DNA of 5,016 bases, taken from positions 1 to 5,016 of the forward strand of contig JALWDV010000137.1 in NCBI GenBank assembly GCA_027036755.1. The letters are read 5' to 3'. The translations under genes and the position numbers were made by a program. Origin of the DNA: Anaerolineae bacterium (GTDB taxonomy: Bacteria > Chloroflexota > Anaerolineae > J102). Shown piece after piece: positions 1 through 4,940 of this stretch. Each line of letters begins with the position of its first letter. Positions within the stretch are counted from its first letter, which is position 1. The notes beneath the pieces were generated by a model, which worked only from the letters and a program-made list of their open reading frames with translations, had not been told where the DNA came from and ran no database searches.

Positions 1-183
1 CGCGGTCTGGGGGGAGGGGGCGGGGGTGAGGGCGTGTGCGGGGGGAACGTCGGGAGCGATTGTGGCGGTTGGCGTCCAGGTGGGGACGGGCGTTGGCGGG
101 GCCGGAGCGGGCGTCTCTTTGTTGCAAGACGACGATCCTACCAGCAGAAGAAGCGCAACCAAAATCAGTCCGAGCCGCCGCAT
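1..183 (-). CDS. Lipoprotein N-terminus, partial at left edge
   Basis: This is the 5' end of a minus-strand gene with 61 codons open to the window edge. The ATG (181-183) is followed by a classic export signal. Arg2-Arg3 form a short basic n-region, residues 4-16 are an almost unbroken Leu/Ile/Val/Ala core, and GSSSC (16-20) gives a lipobox-like site with Cys20 as the predicted lipidated residue. The -3 position is Ser rather than the usual Leu, so the lipobox is imperfect. Residues 24-61 are Pro/Thr/Ala-rich, like the flexible stalk that tethers many surface lipoproteins. The functional domain lies outside the window, so no role can be given. The start is 14 bases after the stop of the membrane-protein gene at 198-584, suggesting co-transcription. 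The purine-rich AAAGGGAG abuts the ATG, a rather short spacing. Codon structure is consistent throughout. Export is fairly sure, and lipidation is likely but not certain. Confidence 0.72.
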   Translation of the reverse strand, partial: MRRLGLILVALLLLVGSSSCNKETPAPAPPTPVPTWTPTATIAPDVPPAHALTPAPSPQTA

Positions 184-197
184 CTCCCTTTCGTCAT

Positions 198-584
198 TTA
201 GTGGAAGTGTCTCAGGTGAGGCTTGATGATGTACAGCACGATGATGACGGGAAGCAGCCCGCCCATGATCATGCCCCAGGTGGTCACATCAGCCAGGCTG
301 AAGATCAGAAAAGTCAGGATGACGATGGCGATGCTGGCAATGATGTAGAGCGTGATTCCCCACTTCTTCCAGAACCACATGGCCACGCCCGCGACCACGC
401 TGGCCAGGGCGAAGGCCCATGTGAGGATGATGAGTCCGATGTTGGCGCCGGGAGCCAACGTTCCTTTTAGAGAATGAATGCCCGCGGCAAGAATGAGATT
501 GACCACAATCACCATAATGATGGCGAAGGTGAGCAGCCCGCCGCGTTTTGGTTTTTGCTGCTGATGCGATTTCGATTTTGTCAT
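198..584 (-). CDS. Small four-helix membrane protein, function unknown
   Basis: A 128-residue integral membrane protein that I do not recognise by name. Lys/Arg/Gln-rich residues 3-14 precede four hydrophobic segments at about 17-37, 48-72, 76-96 and 102-120, and the tail is basic (KPHLRH). Positive charges lie at the N-terminus, in the TM2-TM3 turn (WKKWG, 72-76) and at the C-terminus. This predicts both ends in the cytoplasm and two short outer loops. There is no signal-peptidase site, no catalytic motif and no soluble domain. The start at 584 is supported by AAAGGA (592-597, reverse strand) seven bases upstream. Its stop is 14 bases before the lipoprotein start, so the two probably form a transcription unit; msrA lies 127 bp upstream on the same strand. 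Length and layout resemble the many small uncharacterised multi-pass proteins of Gram-negative-type bacteria and Chloroflexota. That it is a real gene is well supported; its role is not. Confidence 0.85.
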   Translation of the reverse strand: MTKSKSHQQQKPKRGGLLTFAIIMVIVVNLILAAGIHSLKGTLAPGANIGLIILTWAFALASVVAGVAMWFWKKWGITLYIIASIAIVILTFLIFSLADVTTWGMIMGGLLPVIIVLYIIKPHLRHFH

Positions 585-711
585 AACGAATTCCTTTGTC
601 GAGAATAGATGATTGATGTAATATTCCGAGGGATAGCGGGCTTATTGTAGCAATACTCGCGCGAATTCCCTAAAAACCGCCAGCATCCTGGCCCGCTCAA
701 GCCTCCGCTGA

Positions 712-1260
712 TCACGCTCCTTTCAGGCGATAGGCGAACTTCTGTTGCACCTTGCGCACTTTGGGCGCGACCACGATCTGACAGTAGGGGACGTGGGGGT
801 TGCGCTGGAAGTAGCGCTGATGGTATTCCTCGGCCGGATAGAACGCGGCGAGGGGAGCGACCTGGGTGATGATGGGATCGGGCCAGACTCCCGCGGCGTT
901 CAGCTCGCGGATGGTCTCTTCCGCGATGCGCTTCTGATCTTCATCGTGATACAGGATGATGGAGCGATATTGCGGCCCGATGTCCGCGCCCTGGCGATGG
1001 GGCGTGGTGGGATCGTGAATGGCGAAGAAGATGTCCAGCAGATCGCGATAGCCGATCTCTTGCGGATCGAAGGTGATCTGCACCACCTCGGCGTGGCCTG
1101 TGCGTCCGGTGCAAACCTGTTCGTAGATGGGGTGGGGGATGTGGCCGCCCGCGTAGCCCGAGACGACTTTTTCCACGCCCCGCACCTGCTCGAAGGCCGC
1201 CTCCAGACACCAAAAGCAGCCGCCGCCCAGGGTGGCTTGTTGTGTATGTGTTGATGTCAT
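712..1260 (-). CDS. msrA: Peptide-methionine (S)-S-oxide reductase MsrA
   Basis: A cytoplasmic repair enzyme that reduces the S-epimer of methionine sulfoxide, free or in proteins, with thioredoxin as usual reductant. The 182-residue protein has a full-length single MsrA domain. The signature GCFWC is at residues 14-18 with nucleophile Cys15. The sulfoxide-binding residues of the family are present: Phe16, Trp17, Tyr36 in GYAGG, Glu58 in TGHAE, and Asp93 and Tyr98 in the D-x4-Y-R-S stretch. Cys160, in the C-terminal PYC segment, sits where single-domain MsrAs carry the resolving cysteine. There is no fused MsrB domain. I chose the ATG at 1258-1260 because the family normally starts about ten residues before GCFWC. 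The longer TTG start at 1335 would add 25 unrelated residues encoded partly by a repeat element. The Shine-Dalgarno is weak (AAAAGAAAA). It is divergent from korA and co-oriented with the membrane-protein gene 127 bp downstream, possibly but not clearly in the same transcript. Confidence 0.97.
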   Translation of the reverse strand: MTSTHTQQATLGGGCFWCLEAAFEQVRGVEKVVSGYAGGHIPHPIYEQVCTGRTGHAEVVQITFDPQEIGYRDLLDIFFAIHDPTTPHRQGADIGPQYRSIILYHDEDQKRIAEETIRELNAAGVWPDPIITQVAPLAAFYPAEEYHQRYFQRNPHVPYCQIVVAPKVRKVQQKFAYRLKGA

Positions 1261-1276
1261 GGGGTTTTCTTTTGTG

Positions 1277-1282
1277 ACTATA
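1277..1282 (-). promoter_or_regulatory. Possible -10 box upstream of msrA
   Basis: Read on the minus strand, TATAGT (five of six matches to TATAAT) lies 16 bases before the msrA ATG. A start site about seven bases further on would leave a leader of only about ten bases, which fits the weak Shine-Dalgarno. No good -35 box is visible at 16-18 bases spacing, with TTCAAC only a half match, so the assignment is weak. Confidence 0.2.
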
Positions 1283-1328
1283 CAGCTCACACGCCAAACG
1301 TTGAAGGTTAGTGCCGCCAGCAGGCGAC

Positions 1329-1457
1329 ATGCCAAGACCGTAAAACGTCAATCGTCAAACGTCACTCTGCTGGAACGATGTCATGGCTCATTGCAAGACA
1401 CATCTTTGGCGATAACGGTCTGACGTTTGACGTTTTACGCATGACGTGGGTTGGCAT
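1329..1457. repeat. Heptamer-array inverted-repeat element, copy 1
   Basis: An imperfect palindrome of about 129 bp. The outer ends are the 7-bp pair ATGCCAA (1329-1335) and TTGGCAT (1451-1457). Inside the left arm are four consecutive 7-base units starting with CGT (CGTAAAA, CGTCAAT, CGTCAAA, CGTCACT; 1339-1366). Inside the right arm are four inverted units (1419-1446). Perfect sub-pairs include a 13-bp match, 1339-1351 against 1427-1439, and an 11-bp match, 1354-1364 against 1421-1431. The central spacer is about 52 bases with no obvious content. The same CGTCAAA heptamer arrangement recurs at 3154-3280. No ORF or transposase is associated, so this is a non-coding repeat of unknown function. 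It could form a cruciform, or a long RNA hairpin if transcribed. Confidence 0.8.
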
Positions 1458-1549
1458 AAATGGCCAACGCTGCTTCATCAGGCATTTTTCGCTGTGGCCT
1501 GTATAGTTACTTTCTTTTTGCGCTAAATGGTTTGCTGTCCGGCTGGGAT

Positions 1550-1579
1550 TTAGCAAGAAATGAGAGTTTGGAGTATGAT
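1550..1579 (+). promoter_or_regulatory. Candidate promoter for korA
   Basis: TTAGCA (1550-1555; four of six matches to TTGACA) and TATGAT (1574-1579; five of six matches to TATAAT) are separated by 18 bases. This would place transcription start near 1586 and give a leader of about 104 bases before the korA ATG at 1690. It is the best sigma-70-like pair I see between the repeat element and the gene. It rests on consensus alone, and no operator is recognised. Confidence 0.3.
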
Positions 1580-1627
1580 CGGAGAAGATGTCCGTTTGTG
1601 ATTATCATTTCGGACGGCCAAATTTCA

Positions 1628-1670
1628 AAATTTTCGACCGGTTGCCTGCCGCGATCTGTCGAGAAAATTT
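1628..1670 (+). promoter_or_regulatory. Hairpin in the korA leader
   Basis: AAATTTTCGAC (1628-1638) pairs with the complementary arm at 1658-1670. Eleven base pairs form, with a two-base bulge (1661-1662) and a 19-base loop. It ends five bases before the korA Shine-Dalgarno, which stays outside the stem. There is no U-run after it, so it is not an intrinsic terminator. It could affect leader stability or translation, but it may be coincidental in this AT-rich patch. No riboswitch class is recognised. Confidence 0.3.
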
Positions 1671-1675
1671 GCAAT

Positions 1676-1679
1676 GGAG
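1676..1679 (+). promoter_or_regulatory. Ribosome binding site that sets the korA start
   Basis: GGAG lies 10 bases before the ATG at 1690, an acceptable spacing. The in-frame upstream ATG at 1588 has GGAGAAG only three bases away, too close. It would add 34 residues that do not resemble the family N-terminus and would run through the leader hairpin. The 1690 start is therefore preferred. Confidence 0.6.
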
Positions 1680-1689
1680 CAAAACACCT

Positions 1690-2907
1690 ATGGTAAAGGA
1701 ATACATCGATGGCGCAACCGCCATCGCCCGCGGCGCACTGGCTGCGGGATGTGACTTTTTCGCAGGCTATCCCATTACGCCCGCGACGCCCATTCTGCTT
1801 CACATGGTGAATGAACTGCCCAAGGTTGGGGGCGTGGGCATCGAGGCGGAGGATGAGATCGGCGCTATCAGCATGTGCATCGGCGCCAGCGTCGCCGGCG
1901 CCCGGCCCATGACCGCCACCTCTGGCCCGGGCATCTCCCTTTATTCCGAAAATATCGGTCTGGCCATCATGGGCGAAGCGCCTTTGGTCATCGTGGATGT
2001 AATGCGCATGGGGCCCGCAACCGGCGGGGCCACCACCACCGCCCAGGGCGACATCCAGTTCGTGCGTTGGGGAACCAGCGGCGGCTATCCTGTCATTGCG
2101 CTCATTCCCTCCTCGGTGGCCGAATGCTACACCCTCATCCAGCGGGCTTTTGATCTGGCCGAGCGCTTTCGGGCGCCCGTCTTCCTGCTGGTGGATAAGG
2201 AGCTGAACAATTCCATGGCCACGGTCGAGCTGGGTGAATACGAGGATGTGCCTGTGCGCTCGCGGCCGCTGGTTCCCCAGCAGCGTCCCGAGCCCGAGAT
2301 AGTGTCGGGCGTGCGGGTGAACGCGGTCACCGGGCAGCCTGATCCCCGGCTGCGGCCCGAAGAGACGTATCTTCCCTACGATTTCGATCCCATCGACGAG
2401 CCGCCCCCCGCCAGCCCTTACGGCGGCCCGCACATCACCCGGTTCACCACCTCCAGCCATGATGAGCATGGTTTTCTGACCAAGGATCCGGTGAAAGTGA
2501 AGCGGCTCAACGATCACTTGCGCCTGAAGATACTCAACCACCGCCACGAGATCGAGTTTGGCGTTTCCGATGTGCAGGAAGAGGCGGAGACGCTGCTCAT
2601 CGGCTATGGGGCCACGGCCCGAGCCATGCGCGAGGCCGTGGATATCAGCCGGGCGGCCGGGCGGCCTGTCAGCGGCCTGACATTGCATACTCTGTGGCCT
2701 GCGCCCGAGGGCCTCATCCTGGACGCGGCCGCGGGCCACGAGCGCATCGTCGTGGCCGAACTCAATCATGGTCAGTACATCCGGGAGATCGAGCGGCTGA
2801 TCTATCGCAACGCAGCCCGGAATCAGACGCCGCCTCCCGAGATCATCGGCCTGGCTCGGGCCGACGGCCTGCTCATCACCCCGGAACAGTTCATCGAGTT
2901 GATTTGA
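1690..2907 (+). CDS. korA: 2-oxoacid:ferredoxin oxidoreductase, alpha subunit (KorA-like)
   Basis: Alpha subunit (405 residues) of a cytoplasmic enzyme that oxidatively decarboxylates a 2-oxoacid with CoA to an acyl-CoA and CO2, reducing ferredoxin. The N-terminal pyrimidine-binding domain (about 5-180) shows GYPITP (26-31), the substrate-side motif of the family. It also has the acidic stretch EAEDEIGAI (52-60), which contains the expected thiamine-activating Glu, then TATSGPGISL (75-84) and a TGG-rich loop with AQGD (111-121). A Pro-rich linker (about 196-250) and HDEHG (257-261) lead to the C-terminal PFOR-II-type domain, with GYGATA (305-310), LWPAPE (335-340) and NHGQ (359-362). No gamma domain is fused to its N-terminus, unlike the roughly 600-residue gamma-alpha type. 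Length fits stand-alone KorA/VorB proteins. The partner beta-gamma gene lies 672 bp downstream. 2-oxoglutarate is the conventional assignment, but branched-chain or other 2-oxoacids cannot be excluded from sequence alone. Confidence 0.93.
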   Translation: MVKEYIDGATAIARGALAAGCDFFAGYPITPATPILLHMVNELPKVGGVGIEAEDEIGAISMCIGASVAGARPMTATSGPGISLYSENIGLAIMGEAPLVIVDVMRMGPATGGATTTAQGDIQFVRWGTSGGYPVIALIPSSVAECYTLIQRAFDLAERFRAPVFLLVDKELNNSMATVELGEYEDVPVRSRPLVPQQRPEPEIVSGVRVNAVTGQPDPRLRPEETYLPYDFDPIDEPPPASPYGGPHITRFTTSSHDEHGFLTKDPVKVKRLNDHLRLKILNHRHEIEFGVSDVQEEAETLLIGYGATARAMREAVDISRAAGRPVSGLTLHTLWPAPEGLILDAAAGHERIVVAELNHGQYIREIERLIYRNAARNQTPPPEIIGLARADGLLITPEQFIELI

Positions 2908-2948
2908 GTGGGTCCAAAATGAGTTGGAAAGCTAAAATAATCCATTCA

Positions 2949-3076
2949 TTGGCGGGGCGCTTCGCGCCCGCCGCCAACGTCGGGGGATAAAGTCCCCCGG
3001 CTAGAAACAGCGCCCCTTCGGGGCTAGCCGGATTTATCCGGCGCTGTTTTGTAGCCCGGCGACTTCATCGCCGGGC
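2949..3076. repeat. REP-like cluster of four GC-rich hairpins
   Basis: Four stem-loops sit back to back. A (2949-2977): a TTGGCG/CGCCAA outer stem plus GGGCGC/GCGCCC around a TTC loop, with a two-base bulge. B (2981-2999): CGGGGGA pairs with TCCCCCG over TAAAG. C (3005-3049): AAACAGCGCC pairs with GGCGCTGTTT, and inside it CCGGAT/ATCCGG and a CCCC-TTC-GGGG mini-hairpin compete. D (3054-3076): GCCCGGCGA pairs with TCGCCGGGC over CTTCA. The layout resembles repetitive extragenic palindromes mobilised by REP-associated tyrosine transposases, though no such gene is in the window. Located 42 bases after korA, it could protect the korA 3' end or weaken read-through. None of the stems is a clean intrinsic terminator, although C ends in TTTT. 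Confidence 0.75.
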
Positions 3077-3153
3077 GGACGTGGCAAACGCTTCTAACCG
3101 AAATTGGACGCAACCAATTGATTTGGGCATGGTTCATTCTCATTCAAACCCAT

Positions 3154-3280
3154 CTTTACAATTTCTCCGTCAAACGTCATACGTCAAACGTCAAAAAGAG
3201 CCTGTTTCGCCACATTTTGACGTTTGACGCTTTACGTTTGACGTGCTTTGCCAGGCGTTGCCCCTATTGAAATTGTAAAG
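3154..3280. repeat. Heptamer-array inverted-repeat element, copy 2
   Basis: A 127-bp palindromic element built like that at 1329-1457. The outer ends are a perfect 12-bp pair, CTTTACAATTTC (3154-3165) and its complement (3269-3280). The left arm has four 7-base units CGTCAAA, CGTCATA, CGTCAAA, CGTCAAA (3168-3195). The right arm has four inverted units TTTGACG, TTTGACG, CTTTACG, TTTGACG (3216-3243). The innermost 15 bp pair perfectly (3182-3196 with 3215-3229) around an 18-base loop. The right arm has about 25 extra bases (3244-3268) between its heptamers and the outer end, where the left arm has two. No coding capacity is evident. In RNA it would form a long hairpin between the two kor genes. 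Confidence 0.85.
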
Positions 3281-3375
3281 CTGATGGAAGGACGATCTGA
3301 ACCATGCCTTGATTTGACAGCATGAAGCCGGTTGCAACTGCTAACGTATGCCTGTTGATTGGCTTTTTCCACTCA

Positions 3376-3477
3376 AACCTGACAGGTTCTCGTAACCTTG
3401 GCAGTAAGATGTGCGCTTTTCATCCAGCGACGAAGTGTACAAGGCTCTGAATCTCTGCCAAAGGAACCTGTCAGGTT
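3376..3477. repeat. AACCTGACAGGTT inverted repeat pair
   Basis: AACCTGACAGGTTC (3376-3389) and its exact complement (3464-3477) form a 14-bp inverted pair 74 bases apart. Each half is itself almost a palindrome, with only the central base unpaired. A second inverted pair lies inside: CCTTGGCAG (3396-3404) with CTGCCAAAGG (3454-3463), one base longer. A further direct copy of CCTTGGCAGT is at 3495-3504. From memory, similar AACCTGACAGGTT palindromes are common between genes in Chloroflexota genomes. The function is unknown. Confidence 0.7.
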
Positions 3478-3579
3478 AATTCAATCGAAAACGACCTTGG
3501 CAGTTACATCCGGTTTGCAGAAGATGCGCCGGTTCTTCTTCACCGACTTCTCTCCAGTCTCCCCTACGGAGCTAACATC

Positions 3580-4926
3580 ATGGCAGTCACTGCGCCAATT
3601 CAAGCGGAAAATCCCCGCACGACCTACAAAAACGAACGGCCTTTCCCCTTTTGCCCCGGTTGCGGTCACGCACTGGTGCTAAATCATCTGGATAAGGCTC
3701 TGACCCAATTGCAAATCGATCCCACCCAAACCGTCATCGTCAGCGACATCGGCTGCGTGGGGCTGAGCGATCAGTATTTCGTCACCAACGCGTTTCATGG
3801 CCTGCACGGACGCAGCATCGCCTACGCCACGGGCATTAAGCTGGCCAATCCCGACCTCAACGTCATCGTCTTCATCGGAGATGGGGGCACGGGCATTGGC
3901 GGTGCGCATCTCATCAACGCGGCCCGGCGCAACGTGGGCCTGACGGTGCTTGTTTTCAACAATTTCAACTTCGGCATGACCGGCGGCGAGCATTCGGTGA
4001 CCACGCCTCACGGGGCCATCACCGCCACCACTCGCCGAGGCAATCCCGAATGGCCCCTGGATATCTGCGCCACTGTGGGCGCAAATGGCGCGGGATATGT
4101 GTATCGCGGCACCGCCTTCGACAAGGATCTGCCCGAGCGCATGGCTGAAGCCATTCAGTACGACGGCTTCGCTTTGCTGGATATCTGGGAGCTGTGCACC
4201 GCGTATTTCGCGCCCAACAATGATTTCGGGCGCAAGGATATGCTGCGGCTGGTGGATGATCTGGGCATGGAGACGGGCCTGCTCTACCAGCGAGAGGTGC
4301 GGGATTATGCGCATCGCATGAGGGAGCTGGCCGCGGAGATGCAAGGCAAGCCTTCGCTGCCCGTCAAGCCCATCGAGCCCCAATTCACCAGCAAGCTGGA
4401 TGGCAAGTTCCATCTGGTGCTGGCGGGCTCCGCGGGGGCCAAGGTGCGTTCCGCAGCCAAGCTGACAGGCTACGCCGCGGCGCTTTCGGGCCTGTGGGTC
4501 ACCCAGCGAGATGATTATCCGGTCACGGTCAAGACCGGGCATAGCATCAGCGAGGTGATTTTAGCGCCCGAGGAGATTCGCTACACTGGCGTCACCCGGC
4601 CCGAGGCCCTGGTGCTCATTTCGCAGGACGGCCTGAAAAAATCGGGCAAATATCTTGCCAACATGACAGAGGATGATATACTTTTCACCACGCCTCAGTT
4701 TGCCGAAACGCCCACCCGGGCCCGCAAGATCATCATCGATCCCAGGCAGGCGGGCGTGCGCATCCCTCGCACCAGCCAGGCCCTGTTCCTCACCGCCGCG
4801 GCGTTGCGCTATCTCGATCTTTTCCCCATCGAGGCGGTGGAGGAAGCCGTGCGCCGCTATCAGGCCCGCTTCGCCAAGCAAAACCTGCCTATCATCGAAG
4901 CCAGCGCCAAACTCTTCCAGGCATAG
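3580..4926 (+). CDS. korB: 2-oxoacid:ferredoxin oxidoreductase, fused beta and gamma subunits
   Basis: A 448-residue catalytic partner of the korA product. Residues 15-265 are the beta subunit. CPGCGH (25-30) supplies Cys25 and Cys28, GC at 58-59 gives Cys59, and WELC gives Cys206. The spacing matches the four ligands of the single [4Fe-4S] cluster of KorB/VorA-type enzymes. The thiamine diphosphate and Mg motif runs from GDGG (100-103) to NN (127-128), followed by GMTGGE (132-137), where relatives usually end in Gln. After a linker (about 255-275), residues 276-415 have the gamma-subunit layout: LVLAGSAGAK (279-288), AAKLTGYAAALSG (292-304), a TGHSISEV segment (319-326), and IRYTGV and PEALVLIS further on. 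Stand-alone beta subunits are usually about 280-340 residues, so the extra 150-odd residues are a genuine C-terminal extension in one uninterrupted frame. The start is supported by GGAG eight bases upstream. Electrons from decarboxylation would pass through the cluster to ferredoxin. The exact 2-oxoacid is not determined. Confidence 0.9.
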   Translation: MAVTAPIQAENPRTTYKNERPFPFCPGCGHALVLNHLDKALTQLQIDPTQTVIVSDIGCVGLSDQYFVTNAFHGLHGRSIAYATGIKLANPDLNVIVFIGDGGTGIGGAHLINAARRNVGLTVLVFNNFNFGMTGGEHSVTTPHGAITATTRRGNPEWPLDICATVGANGAGYVYRGTAFDKDLPERMAEAIQYDGFALLDIWELCTAYFAPNNDFGRKDMLRLVDDLGMETGLLYQREVRDYAHRMRELAAEMQGKPSLPVKPIEPQFTSKLDGKFHLVLAGSAGAKVRSAAKLTGYAAALSGLWVTQRDDYPVTVKTGHSISEVILAPEEIRYTGVTRPEALVLISQDGLKKSGKYLANMTEDDILFTTPQFAETPTRARKIIIDPRQAGVRIPRTSQALFLTAAALRYLDLFPIEAVEEAVRRYQARFAKQNLPIIEASAKLFQA

Positions 4927-4940
4927 CCCCGCCGCCAACT

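Larger units (their letters stand above)
2908..3579. other. Repeat-filled intergenic gap between the two kor genes
   Basis: This 672-bp stretch holds no convincing gene. In order it contains a short unremarkable AT-rich piece (2908-2948), a REP-like hairpin cluster (2949-3076), a spacer (3077-3153), a heptamer inverted-repeat element (3154-3280), a spacer with nothing recognised (3281-3375), an AACCTGACAGGTT inverted pair (3376-3477), and a final piece ending in the Shine-Dalgarno of the beta-gamma gene (GGAG at 3568-3571, eight bases before ATG). ORFs in it are short and lack family-like sequence. No well-formed promoter is visible, so whether the downstream gene is read from korA or from its own start is open. 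Confidence 0.8.

Noticed and set aside
635..697. AGCGGGC/GCCCGCT inverted pair between msrA and the membrane-protein gene as a terminator
   Set aside because: The stem is only seven base pairs with a loop of about 49 bases and no T-run in either direction, so it is not a credible terminator.
1261..1335. TTG start extending MsrA by 25 residues
   Set aside because: The added residues are not a signal peptide and are partly encoded by the repeat element. The ATG at 1260 places GCFWC at the normal distance from the N-terminus.
1362..1556. 64-codon minus-strand frame in the msrA/korA gap
   Set aside because: It runs through the heptamer repeat arm, has no convincing ribosome binding site and shows no recognisable protein features.
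1588..1689. Upstream ATG extending the korA product by 34 residues
   Set aside because: The extension does not resemble the family N-terminus, passes through the leader hairpin, and its GGAG is only three bases from the ATG. The 1690 start has better spacing.
1507..2769. 420-codon open frame on the minus strand opposite korA
   Set aside because: It lies antisense to a clearly recognised enzyme gene. Its translation is rich in Gly, His, Arg and Asp with no family-like motifs, which is what the complement of GC-rich codons gives.
1329..3280. The two heptamer elements as a CRISPR array or as ends of a composite transposon
   Set aside because: Units are 7 bases with no unique spacers between them and the arms are inverted, so this is not CRISPR. 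The outer ends differ between copies and korA is not a transposase, so there is no sign of a composite element.
3314..3319. Perfect TTGACA as a possible -35 box for the beta-gamma gene
   Set aside because: No acceptable -10 box occurs 16-19 bases downstream (the bases there read ACTGCT or TGCTAA), so it is probably chance.
3398..3682. 94-codon plus-strand frame overlapping the start of the beta-gamma gene
   Set aside because: It begins inside the AACCTGACAGGTT element and ends inside the real gene in another frame. The composition is not protein-like.
3679..4542. 287-codon open frame on the minus strand opposite the beta-gamma gene
   Set aside because: Same shadow effect. The plus-strand frame carries all the cofactor motifs, and the minus-strand translation has none.
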